Counted from the first letter of the stretch, positions 1 to 6,013 are shown. The stretch is 7,478 nt of DNA from BOG-908 sp964242035 (GCA_964242035.1 CAXTCL010000190.1:1-7478); one strand, 5' to 3'. A program made the numbers and translations. The notes: generated by a model not told the origin, from the letters alone.

Positions 1-1037
1 TCGATGAAGGTGCGGCCGACATAGTGGTTGCGTATGATGCCGAGCTCGAACGGCACGCCGCTCTCCGCCGCGTAGCCCATGGCGGATGGCACGCCGGAAT
101 CAGGCACCGGCACCACCACGTCGGCTTGCACGTGGCTTTCGCGGGCGAGTTCGGCGCCGATGCGCTTGCGCGCGTCATAGACGGGCATGCCTTCCATCAC
201 GGAGTCGGGGCGGGCGAAGTAGACGTATTCAAACACGCAGAACCGCGCGCGGCTGGGGCCGAACGGGCGTACGCTGCGCACGCCGGCATCGTTGATCACC
301 ACGATCTCGCCAGGTTCCACGTCGCGCACGAACTCGGCGCCGACGATGTCCAGCGCGCAGGTCTCGCTGGCCAGGACCCAGCCGCCGCCGGCCGCGTACG
401 CAGTGCCGGGCGTCTGCGGGATGCGGCCGAGGATGAGCGGGCGGACGCCCAGGGGATCGCGCACGCCGATCAGCGCCTCGTTTGAGAGGGCGACGAGGGA
501 GTAGGCGCCCACCACCTGCTTCAGCGCGTCGATCAGGCGGTCCACCACGGTGGAATACAGGCTGATGGCGATGAGGTGGACGAAGACCTCGCTGTCGGTG
601 GTGCTCTGGAACAGGCAGCCACGGCGGACGAGCGATTTGCGCAGCGAGACGGCATTGGTGAGGTTGCCGTTGTGGCCGACCGCGAAGCCGCCGAACTCGA
701 AATCGGCGTAGAGCGGCTGCACGTTGCGCAGGATGGTCTCGCCTGTGGTGGCATAGCGGTTGTGGCCGATGGCGCTGGCACCGGGGAGCGAGGCGATAAC
801 GCGGGCGTCGCCGAAATTGTCACCGACGAGACCGAGGCCGCGCTGCTGGTGGAAGCGGCGGCCGTCATAGCTGACGATGCCCGTGGCTTCCTGGCCGCGG
901 TGCTGCAGCGCGTGTAGGCCGAGCGCGGTAACAGCGGCCGCATCGACGATGTTCCAGACGCCGAAGACGCCGCACTCCTCGTGCAGCGTGTCGTCGTCCT
1001 CCGTGGCGGGGTCAGGCAGGCTGAGACTCGGGGTCAT
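1..1037 (-). CDS. purF: Amidophosphoribosyltransferase, N-terminal part (cut by window edge)
   Basis: PurF transfers ammonia from glutamine to PRPP, giving phosphoribosylamine, the first committed step of purine synthesis in the cytosol. The visible 345 residues start MTPSLSLPDPATEDDD. Cys22 in HEECGVFGVW should be the N-terminal nucleophile after removal of a short propeptide, as in Bacillus-type PurF. The class II glutaminase motifs follow: GHNRYATTG (residues 91-99, Arg94), GHNGNLTN (121-128) and TTDSE (146-150). Cys267 in FCVFEYVYFARPDS matches the first iron-sulfur ligand of the Fe-S-containing subclass. The phosphoribosyltransferase domain begins around VPVPDSGVPSAMG and continues to NHYVGRTFI at the edge, so the PRPP loop and remaining cysteines lie outside. 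The start is supported by GGAG seven bases upstream. cvpA lies upstream on the same strand, a classic pairing. No frameshift is visible. Confidence 0.96.
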   Translation of the reverse strand, partial: MTPSLSLPDPATEDDDTLHEECGVFGVWNIVDAAAVTALGLHALQHRGQEATGIVSYDGRRFHQQRGLGLVGDNFGDARVIASLPGASAIGHNRYATTGETILRNVQPLYADFEFGGFAVGHNGNLTNAVSLRKSLVRRGCLFQSTTDSEVFVHLIAISLYSTVVDRLIDALKQVVGAYSLVALSNEALIGVRDPLGVRPLILGRIPQTPGTAYAAGGGWVLASETCALDIVGAEFVRDVEPGEIVVINDAGVRSVRPFGPSRARFCVFEYVYFARPDSVMEGMPVYDARKRIGAELARESHVQADVVVPVPDSGVPSAMGYAAESGVPFELGIIRNHYVGRTFI

Positions 1038-1044
1038 TCGCACT

Positions 1045-1048
1045 CTCC
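1045..1048 (-). promoter_or_regulatory. Ribosome binding site of purF
   Basis: On the minus strand the sequence reads GGAG followed by seven bases and then ATG at 1037. The spacing and match fit a Shine-Dalgarno site. This supports the start that leaves Cys22 behind a removable leader. Confidence 0.65.
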
Positions 1049-1104
1049 ACGACGCGAGGCCCCATAACGCATGTGGGGGGCGTACGTCATCTGACTGTCA
1101 CGCG

Positions 1105-1214
1105 AGGCAAGCAGTTCCCCGCATCTGCAGCGCGCCGGGTGCCTGCGCAGGCACCGGACGCGCTCCAAATGCGAGAAGACCAAAGTTTTTCGCTTCTTTT
1201 TTCAAAAAAGAAGG
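1105..1214. repeat. Intergenic palindromic element, copy 1 (left hairpin deleted)
   Basis: This copy fills much of the 191-base cvpA-purF gap. The right arm is intact: CCAAATGCG near 1165, AAAGTTTTT at 1182-1190, then a perfect 10-bp hairpin, CTTCTTTTTT (1193-1202) with AAAAAAGAAG (1204-1213). The left arm keeps its outer end, GGCAAGCAG (1106-1114), and its inner part, TTCCCCGCATCTGCAG (1115-1130). The A/T hairpin normally between them is missing, which reads as a clean internal deletion. The centre holds a perfect 18-bp palindrome (1138-1155) inside a second stem, AGCGCG (1129-1134) with CGCGCT (1159-1164). Family membership rests on shared blocks with the copies at 3273 and 5866. No transposase or target duplication is evident. 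Confidence 0.75.
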
Positions 1215-1228
1215 AGTTACTCACTTAC

Positions 1229-1810
1229 TTAAGGGTGCCCGTCGCGCGGCCCAAGCGCGCGTCCTTCAGGGGTGGCATGCAACAGCGCGGCTTCTGTCGT
1301 AGGTGGCCCGGAAGGCGGCGGCGAGACGTGCAGGTTGGTGCCTTCGGGCAGCTTGCTGATCACCCAGGCGGCGCCGTCATAGATCAACGGCAGGAAGCGG
1401 GAGCGCAAGGCGGCCTCCGGCCAGCGGTCCGGCGGCAGCGCCAGCGAGATTGGGATGTAGATGGCCACCAGCACGGCGGCGCCGCGCGCCAGGCCGTAGA
1501 GCAGGCCCAGCGTGCGATCCAGCCCGCCCAATGCCGAGACGCGCACCATGCGGCCCAGCAGGTTGGAGAGCAGCGAGAGGACGATGAGGAAGAGCACGAA
1601 GACAACGACGTAGGCGACCGGTTCGGCCACGTCCGGGTTGCCGATCGCCTGGCTGGCCAGGGGCACGGCCTCTGGGCCGAAGCGGTAGGCGCCGTAGCCG
1701 GCCAGTATCCAGCTCGCCAGGCCCAGCAGCTCGCGCACGAGGCCGCGCGAGAGGCCTAGCAAGGCGGAGACGGCCAGGATGGCCAGGGCGCCTAGGTCAA
1801 CGAGAGTCAT
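1229..1810 (-). CDS. cvpA: CvpA family membrane protein
   Basis: This 193-residue inner-membrane protein belongs to the CvpA (colicin V production) family. Its molecular role is not well settled; it is linked to purF operons and envelope functions in other bacteria. Four hydrophobic stretches are visible at about 5-20, 28-45, 64-86 and 104-124. The family signatures SRGLVREL (21-28) and ALGGLDRTLGLLYGLARG (93-110) are both present. The C-terminal tail (about 155-193) is Pro/Gly-rich and hydrophilic, as in other alphaproteobacterial members. The start ATG fits the usual MxxxDLxAL opening, but no strong Shine-Dalgarno is visible upstream. purF lies 191 bases downstream on the same strand, so co-transcription is plausible. 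A repeat copy in the gap could affect it. Confidence 0.93.
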   Translation of the reverse strand: MTLVDLGALAILAVSALLGLSRGLVRELLGLASWILAGYGAYRFGPEAVPLASQAIGNPDVAEPVAYVVVFVLFLIVLSLLSNLLGRMVRVSALGGLDRTLGLLYGLARGAAVLVAIYIPISLALPPDRWPEAALRSRFLPLIYDGAAWVISKLPEGTNLHVSPPPSGPPTTEAALLHATPEGRALGPRDGHP

Positions 1811-1836
1811 GGGGCTTTATCGGGGACGAAAGACCA

Positions 1837-1975
1837 GGAAGAAAGGCCTTCTTTTCTGAAGAAAAGAAGCAAAAGACTTTTGCTCCGCTGTCGCGCGCCC
1901 TTCCGCAGCCGCCGACAGGGAGCAAAAGTTTTTTGGTTCTTTTTTTCAAAAAAGAACTGCTTGCCTTGCCTTTCT
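1837..1975. repeat. Intergenic palindromic element, copy 2 (full length)
   Basis: This full copy lies between the divergent cvpA and cbpA starts and takes up about three quarters of the 186-base gap. Left hairpin: CTTCTTTTC (1848-1856), loop TGAA, GAAAAGAAG (1861-1869). Right hairpin: GTTCTTTTTT (1936-1945), loop TC, AAAAAAGAAC (1948-1957). Central stem: TTTTGCTCC (1878-1886) pairs with GGAGCAAAA (1919-1927), and CTGTCG (1888-1893) pairs with CGACAG (1913-1918), leaving G1887 bulged. A run of six T follows at 1929-1934. The two arms are also long inverted repeats of each other, so a single strand could fold as one long hairpin or as a three-armed cross. The centre is shared with copy 4. Confidence 0.85.
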
Positions 1976-1996
1976 CAAAAGGCCATCTGCGTGACC

Positions 1997-2965
1997 ATGG
2001 CTGCAGACCCCTACACCACGCTCGGCGTCAAGAAGGACGCAACCGCCGCGCAGATCAAATCGGCGTATCTGAAGCTGGCCAAGAAGCACCATCCGGATCT
2101 CAACCCTGGCGACACCAAGGCGGAGGAGAAGTTCAAGGCGATCTCGGCGGCGAACGACCTGCTGGGTGACACCGAGAAGCGCGCCCGCTTCGACGCCGGC
2201 GAGATCGACGCCGCCGGCCAGCCGCAGGCGCCCCAGCACCCCGGCGGCCGCCAGTTCTACCGCGGCTTCGCCGATGGCGAGCAGGGCGGGCGTTACAGCC
2301 CCGGTGGCGGCCCCGGGTTCGGGGGCGGGGGCGCCGAGGGCTTCCAGGACATGTTCGCCGACTTGTTTGCAAATGCCCGCGGCACCGGCGGACAACAAAG
2401 AGACCAACCCATGCGCGGCCAGGACCAGCGCTACCAGCTCTCCGTCACCTTCATCGAGGCCGCCCTCGGCGCCTCCCGCCGCCTGACCCTGCCGGACGGC
2501 CGCACGCTGGATGTGACCATCCCCGCCGGCCTGGAGAGCGGGCAGACGCTGCGGCTGCGGGGCCAGGGCGCGGCCGGCTGGAACGGCGGCCCGCCGGGCG
2601 ATGCGCTAATCGAGGTGGAGGTGGCAGACCACCCATTCTTCGAGCGCGACGGCGACAACATACAGCTCGACCTGCCCGTCACCGCGGGCGAGGCGGCACT
2701 TGGCGCGAAAGTGGCCGTCCCAACCCCGGCCGGCCCGGTGAACCTCAGCATTCCGCGCCACTCCGACAGCGGGCGCCAGTTGCGCCTGCGCGGGCGCGGC
2801 ATACCCGCCCATGCCGGGCGCCCTGCGGGCGACCTCTACGTCACCCTGCGTATCGTCCTCGGCACGCCGGACGAGGCGCTGGAACAGGCGCTCGCGGCCT
2901 ATTACGACCGCAAACCGCTCGATCCCCGCGCGCATATGGGCGTGCCCGTCAGCGAGGCCGCATGA
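1997..2965 (+). CDS. cbpA: CbpA-type DnaJ co-chaperone (class B J-domain protein)
   Basis: This J-domain protein stimulates the ATPase of DnaK; E. coli CbpA also binds curved DNA. From the ATG at 1997 it has 322 residues. The J domain spans about 4-68 with HPD at 32-34. A Gly/Phe-rich linker follows (82-126), then two substrate-binding beta domains (about 143-290) with LPDGRTLDVTIPAGLESGQTLRLRG and a repeat of that motif near 240-268. The zinc-finger domain of class A DnaJ is absent, which points to CbpA. The frame stays open upstream to 1880, but those 39 residues are translated repeat (KVFWFFFSKK), so they are not likely to be protein. A GTG at 1991, eight bases after AAAAGG, is a possible alternative start. 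The stop overlaps cbpM by ATGA. Confidence 0.94.
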   Translation: MAADPYTTLGVKKDATAAQIKSAYLKLAKKHHPDLNPGDTKAEEKFKAISAANDLLGDTEKRARFDAGEIDAAGQPQAPQHPGGRQFYRGFADGEQGGRYSPGGGPGFGGGGAEGFQDMFADLFANARGTGGQQRDQPMRGQDQRYQLSVTFIEAALGASRRLTLPDGRTLDVTIPAGLESGQTLRLRGQGAAGWNGGPPGDALIEVEVADHPFFERDGDNIQLDLPVTAGEAALGAKVAVPTPAGPVNLSIPRHSDSGRQLRLRGRGIPAHAGRPAGDLYVTLRIVLGTPDEALEQALAAYYDRKPLDPRAHMGVPVSEAA

Positions 2966-3270
2966 TCACCATACAGACCGTCTGCGCGGCCGTGCCCGGC
3001 CTGTCGGAGGCCACGCTGCGGCAATGGCTGGCGCAGGACTGGGTGCGCGCAGACGAGACCGCCGGCCAGCCGGCCTTTGCCGACATCGACATCGCGCGCG
3101 TGCGGCTGATCCTGGAGCTGCGCACGGAGCTCGAGGTGGAGGAGCCTACGCTGCCGCTGGTGCTGTCGTTGCTGGACCAGTTGTACGCGACGCGGGCGCA
3201 GTTGCGGCTGGTGCTGGACAGTTTGGATCCGCCTGTTCGGGAGGCTTTGGCGGAGATTTTGGGGAAGTGA
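2962..3270 (+). CDS. cbpM: CbpM-type chaperone modulator (MerR-like)
   Basis: This 102-residue protein has a MerR-like helix-turn-helix start: VPGLSEATLRQWLAQDWVRA at about 11-30, then FADIDIARVRLILELRTELEV and a helical C-terminal half that could form a coiled coil (about 60-100). CbpM binds the J domain of CbpA and blocks its co-chaperone activity in enterobacteria. The ATGA overlap with cbpA implies translational coupling, and this pairing is the main support for the assignment over a generic MerR regulator. A repeat copy begins two bases after the stop. Confidence 0.87.
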   Translation: MITIQTVCAAVPGLSEATLRQWLAQDWVRADETAGQPAFADIDIARVRLILELRTELEVEEPTLPLVLSLLDQLYATRAQLRLVLDSLDPPVREALAEILGK

Positions 3271-3272
3271 AA

Positions 3273-3425
3273 AAGGAAGGCCTTCTTTTTTGAAAAAAAG
3301 AAGCAAAAAACTTTTACTTCCCTGCATTTGCCGGCGCCCACGTATGTCTTGAAGAACCCGACTGTTTCAAATGCGGAAGGGCAAAAGTTTTTTGCTTCTT
3401 TTCTTCAAAAAAGAAGGCCTTTCTT
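3273..3425. repeat. Intergenic palindromic element, copy 3 (full length)
   Basis: The arms 3273-3330 and 3368-3425 are each 58 bases and are reverse complements at 50 of 58 positions by hand count. The left hairpin is CTTCTTTTTT (3282-3291) with AAAAAAGAAG (3294-3303). The right hairpin (3395-3416) has one C-A mismatch in the stem. GAAGGCCTTC at 3276-3285 is itself a palindrome. The centre (3331-3367) is flanked by CATTTG and CAAATG. It matches the centre of copy 5 when read in reverse. The element starts two bases after the cbpM stop and ends 18 bases before the nnrU ATG, filling the gap. Confidence 0.88.
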
Positions 3426-3443
3426 AGGATCGGTCCACGGCAC

Positions 3444-4127
3444 ATGATTTCACTCACCCTCGCAGCGCTCGCCTTCATCGCCATCCACCTGGGCGTCAGC
3501 GGCACCACGCTGCGCGACGCGCTCGTCGCGCGCATTGGCCTACGCGCCTACATGATCTTGTTTTCCGTGGCGTCGGTGGGCGCGATCATCTGGCTGATCA
3601 GTGCCTACACCACTGCCGCATACGTGCCGTTGTGGGGGCGCCTGCAGTGGTGGAAGCCGTTTGCCATCGCGCTGATGCTGCCGGCGTTCCTGCTTGTGGT
3701 AATAGGACTGACGACGCCGAACCCCACCGCCGTGGCGCAGGAGAACCTGGTGGACCGCGCGCCTCTGGGCATCGTGCGCATAACCCGCCACCCGTTCCTG
3801 ATGGGCACTGCGCTGTGGGCGGCGATACATCTCGTCGGCAATGGCGACGAGGCCTCGTTTCTGTTTTTCGCCGCCCTGCTCATTGTGTCTGTGGCAGGTA
3901 CCGTGTCCATAGATGCGAAACGCGCGAGGTCATTGGGCGCGTCCGCCTGGTCCGGCTTCGCGCGCCGCACGTCCATCGTGCCGTTTGCCGCCATACTCGC
4001 CGGGCGTAACACGCTCAGCCTGGCCGACCTCGGCTGGTGGCGGCTGGCCGCTGGCGTGGCGGCCTACGCGCTGATGCTGGGCGGGCATGCGCATATCGTT
4101 GGTGTAAGCCCGTGGCCGGGCCAGTAA
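3444..4127 (+). CDS. NnrU family multi-pass membrane protein
   Basis: This 227-residue protein belongs to the NnrU family (related to plant 15-cis-zeta-carotene isomerase, Z-ISO). nnrU was named in denitrifiers, where it is linked to nitric oxide metabolism, but most members have no assigned reaction. About six membrane segments are visible: 1-19, 37-56, 72-90, 116-132, 137-156 and 201-220. The family core is GIVRITRHPFLMGTALWAAI (109-128), continuing to HLVGNGDEASF at 129-139. It contains RHP (115-117) and NGD (133-135). His15 and His129 are membrane-embedded and could be heme ligands, as proposed for Z-ISO; that is inference. The start fits the hydrophobic first helix; AGGA at 3426-3429 is rather far (14 bases). 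No denitrification or carotenoid genes lie nearby, so the substrate is open. Confidence 0.86.
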   Translation: MISLTLAALAFIAIHLGVSGTTLRDALVARIGLRAYMILFSVASVGAIIWLISAYTTAAYVPLWGRLQWWKPFAIALMLPAFLLVVIGLTTPNPTAVAQENLVDRAPLGIVRITRHPFLMGTALWAAIHLVGNGDEASFLFFAALLIVSVAGTVSIDAKRARSLGASAWSGFARRTSIVPFAAILAGRNTLSLADLGWWRLAAGVAAYALMLGGHAHIVGVSPWPGQ

Positions 4128-4240
4128 GGCAGGACGCAGCAAAAAGCGTGTGAGTCCGCTGTCACGCGCTTGTCCCCAGCCGCCGACAGGGAGCAAAAGT
4201 TTTTTGGTTCTTTTTTTCAAAAAAAAACTGCTTCCTTTCT
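4126..4240. repeat. Intergenic palindromic element, copy 4 (left arm eroded)
   Basis: The right half is closely related to copy 2: CAGCCGCCGACAGGGAGCAA (4178-4197), AAAGTTTTTT, then GTTCTTTTTTT (4207-4217) and CAAAAAAAAAC (4218-4228). The hairpin here has one unpaired G-to-A change (AAAC instead of GAAC). On the left only AAGGC (4126-4130, overlapping the nnrU stop), AGCAAAAAG near 4138 and GTCCGCTGTC (4154-4163) remain, and the left A/T hairpin is gone. The right end, CTTTCT, runs straight into the purH ribosome binding site. Confidence 0.8.
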
Positions 4241-4245
4241 AAGGA
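4241..4245 (+). promoter_or_regulatory. Ribosome binding site of purH
   Basis: AAGGA sits seven bases before the purH ATG at 4253 and directly follows the right end of repeat copy 4. The 13 bases 4236-4248 (CTTTCTAAGGATC region) closely match the bases just before nnrU (CTTTCTTAGGATC at 3419-3431), so the two leaders share this boundary. Confidence 0.7.
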
Positions 4246-4252
4246 TCCTGCC

Positions 4253-5806
4253 ATGCGCGCGCTAATATCCGTCTCGGATAAATCCGGCCTCATAGCATTC
4301 GCGCAGGGCCTGGCCGCGCTGGGCGTGGAAATCCTCTCGACAGGCGGGTCGGCGGTAGCCCTTCGGCAAGCCGGCGTGGCCGTAACCGAGGTGAGCGAGC
4401 ATACGGGCTTCCCCGAGATACTGGACGGCCGCGTGAAGACGCTGGTGCCGCAGATACATGGCGGCATATTGGGACGGCGGGACCAACCGGCGCATGTGGC
4501 GCAGATGGCGGCGCACGGGATCGCGCCGATCGACATCGTGGCGGTCAACCTCTACCCGTTCGAGGCGACGGTGGCCGGCGGTGCTGCGTGGGACGATTGC
4601 ATCGAGAAGATCGATATCGGCGGGCCGACGCTGATACGTGCGGCGGCAAAAAACCATGATTTCGTCAGCGTGCTTACCGACCCCGCGCAGTATGGCCCGG
4701 TGCTGGACGAGCTGCGCGCGCACGGGCATACGACCCCTGCCCTGCGTCGCAGCCTGGCCGCGGCGGCCTACGCGCGCACTGCGGCCTATGATGCGGCGAT
4801 TGCGGCCTGGTTCGCCGCCGCGGCAGGCGACGACCTTCCGGAGCGGCTGACGGTGAGCGGCGCGCGTTTGCAGACTCTGCGGTATGGGGAGAACCCGCAC
4901 CAGCGTGCCGCCCTGTATCGGACCGGCGATCGGCCCGGGGTGGCGCAGGCGCGGCAGGTGCAGGGGCGCGAGCTGTCCTACAACAACATCAACGATACGG
5001 ATGCGGCGTTCGAATGCGTGGCCGAGTTCGATGCGCCGGCGATCGTCATCGTCAAGCACGCAAACCCCTGCGGCGTGGCGGTGGCGGCGGACCTGGCGGC
5101 CGCGTGGGAGGCGGCTTTGCGCTGTGACCCGGTGAGCGCGTTTGGCGGCATCGTCGCTTGTAATCGCACCCTCGATGAGGCGGCGGCCGAGTGTATCGCT
5201 CAGGTATTCACCGAGGTGATCATCGCACCGGACGCGACTGAGGCAGCGCGGGCCGTGCTGGCGCGTAAGAAAAACTTGCGCCTGCTGCTGACTGGCGCTT
5301 TGCCGGATCCGGCGGCCAATGGCGCCACGCTGCGCAGCGTGGCGGGCGGTCTGCTTGTGCAGTCACGCGATGCCGGGCGGATCACCCGCGCCGATCTCCG
5401 CATGATGACGCAGCGGGCGCCTAGCGACGCGGAGCTTGCGGATCTGTTATTTGCCTTCGCCGTCTGCAAGCATGTCAAGAGCAATGCGATTGTCTATGCC
5501 AAGGACGCCGCGACCGTGGGCATAGGCGCGGGCCAGATGAGCCGCGTGGACAGTGCGCGCATCGCCGGCTGGAAAAGCGAAGCCGCGGCCCACGCGGCGG
5601 GCGAGGAGCGGCCGCTGGCCCACGGCAGCGTGGTCGCATCCGACGCGTTCTTTCCTTTTGCCGACGGTCTGGAAGCGGCGGTCGCGGCCGGCGCCACGGC
5701 GGTGATACAACCCGGCGGATCGATGCGTGATGCGGAGGTCATCGCCGCGGCGGACGCTGCCGGAATAGCAATGGTGGCCACCGGGATGCGCCACTTCCGC
5801 CATTAG
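4253..5806 (+). CDS. purH: Bifunctional AICAR formyltransferase / IMP cyclohydrolase
   Basis: PurH performs the last two steps of IMP synthesis: formylation of AICAR using 10-formyl-tetrahydrofolate, then ring closure. At 517 residues it has the normal family length. The N-terminal MGS-like cyclohydrolase domain has RALISVSDKSGL (2-13), STGGSAVALR (29-38) and DGRVKTLVPQIHGGILGRR (58-76). Also present are IDIVAVNLYPFE (93-104) and EKIDIGGPTLIRAAAKNH (118-135). The formyltransferase domain shows LRYGENPHQ (209-217), SYNNINDTDAA (242-252) and VKHANPCG (267-274), with Lys268 and His269 as the expected catalytic pair. Near the end come ASDAFFPFADGLE and the terminal GMRHFRH. The start has a well-spaced AAGGA. 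It is complete, with no odd substitutions noticed. It is not adjacent to purF despite sharing the pathway. Confidence 0.98.
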   Translation: MRALISVSDKSGLIAFAQGLAALGVEILSTGGSAVALRQAGVAVTEVSEHTGFPEILDGRVKTLVPQIHGGILGRRDQPAHVAQMAAHGIAPIDIVAVNLYPFEATVAGGAAWDDCIEKIDIGGPTLIRAAAKNHDFVSVLTDPAQYGPVLDELRAHGHTTPALRRSLAAAAYARTAAYDAAIAAWFAAAAGDDLPERLTVSGARLQTLRYGENPHQRAALYRTGDRPGVAQARQVQGRELSYNNINDTDAAFECVAEFDAPAIVIVKHANPCGVAVAADLAAAWEAALRCDPVSAFGGIVACNRTLDEAAAECIAQVFTEVIIAPDATEAARAVLARKKNLRLLLTGALPDPAANGATLRSVAGGLLVQSRDAGRITRADLRMMTQRAPSDAELADLLFAFAVCKHVKSNAIVYAKDAATVGIGAGQMSRVDSARIAGWKSEAAAHAAGEERPLAHGSVVASDAFFPFADGLEAAVAAGATAVIQPGGSMRDAEVIAAADAAGIAMVATGMRHFRH

Positions 5807-5808
5807 AT

Positions 5809-5858
5809 CTGGCGGATGCCGTCTAATACCAACTAGCTTGAGACTGCGGCACCGCCAG
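5809..5858 (+). terminator. Hairpin just after purH, possible 3' end structure
   Basis: CTGGCGG (5809-5815) and TGCCG (5817-5821) pair with CGGCA (5847-5851) and CCGCCAG (5852-5858). This makes a 12-bp GC-rich stem with A5816 bulged and a 25-base loop; TCT/AGA within the loop may add three pairs. It begins two bases after the stop codon. No T-run follows, so a classical intrinsic terminator is not shown. It could instead protect the mRNA 3' end or be a REP-like unit. Confidence 0.5.
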
Positions 5859-5865
5859 GCAAGAC

Positions 5866-6013
5866 AAGGCCTTCTTTTTTGAAAAAAGAAGCAAAAAACT
5901 TTCACTTCCCCCGCATTTGCAGCGTGCGTGTCTGTCTGGGTTCATCCGGACACTGCAATGCGGGGGAACAAGAATTTTTTGGCCCTTTTTTCAAAAAAGG
6001 ACTGCTTGCTTCC
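5866..6013. repeat. Intergenic palindromic element, copy 5 (full length)
   Basis: The left hairpin is perfect: CTTCTTTTTT (5871-5880), G, AAAAAAGAAG (5882-5891). The right hairpin is CCTTTTTT (5984-5991) with AAAAAAGG (5993-6000), so a T-A pair of other copies is C-G here. The centre is fully structured: TTCCCCCGC (5906-5914) with GCGGGGGAA (5960-5968), continuing through GCATTTGCAG and CTGCAATGC with one bulged T. A terminal hairpin follows, TGTCTGG (5933-5939) with CCGGACA (5946-5952). The element lies between purH and mbfA, directly after the purH 3' hairpin. Confidence 0.88.
5894..5980. terminator. Possible bidirectional intrinsic terminator in copy 5
   Basis: The GC-rich central stem of copy 5 is flanked by AAAAAA (5893-5898) on the left and TTTTTT (5975-5980) on the right, giving a stem followed by a T-run on both strands. 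The T-run starts about seven bases past the GC stem on the plus strand, which is longer than ideal but could be shortened by A-T pairing of the flanks. It could end purH transcripts. No transcript data are available here. Confidence 0.35.

Noticed and set aside
24..485. 153-residue plus-strand open frame
   Set aside because: It is antisense to purF, whose frame shows all glutaminase motifs; the peptide is His/Ala-rich with no family resemblance.
1073..1759. 228-residue plus-strand open frame
   Set aside because: It runs through repeat copy 1 and then antisense to cvpA; composition is that of a GC-rich shadow frame.
1837..3425. Composite transposon or insertion sequence bounded by copies 2 and 3
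   Set aside because: The enclosed cbpA-cbpM pair is an ordinary chromosomal operon, no transposase is present, and other copies are spread equally on all sides.
4262..5059. 265-residue minus-strand open frame
   Set aside because: It is antisense to purH and Arg-rich, without recognisable domains.
5933..5952. T-arm-like GGGTTCATCC in a cross-shaped fold, suggesting a tRNA
   Set aside because: The loop is too short for a T-loop, and no acceptor stem, anticodon arm or CCA-compatible end is present; it is the centre of repeat copy 5.
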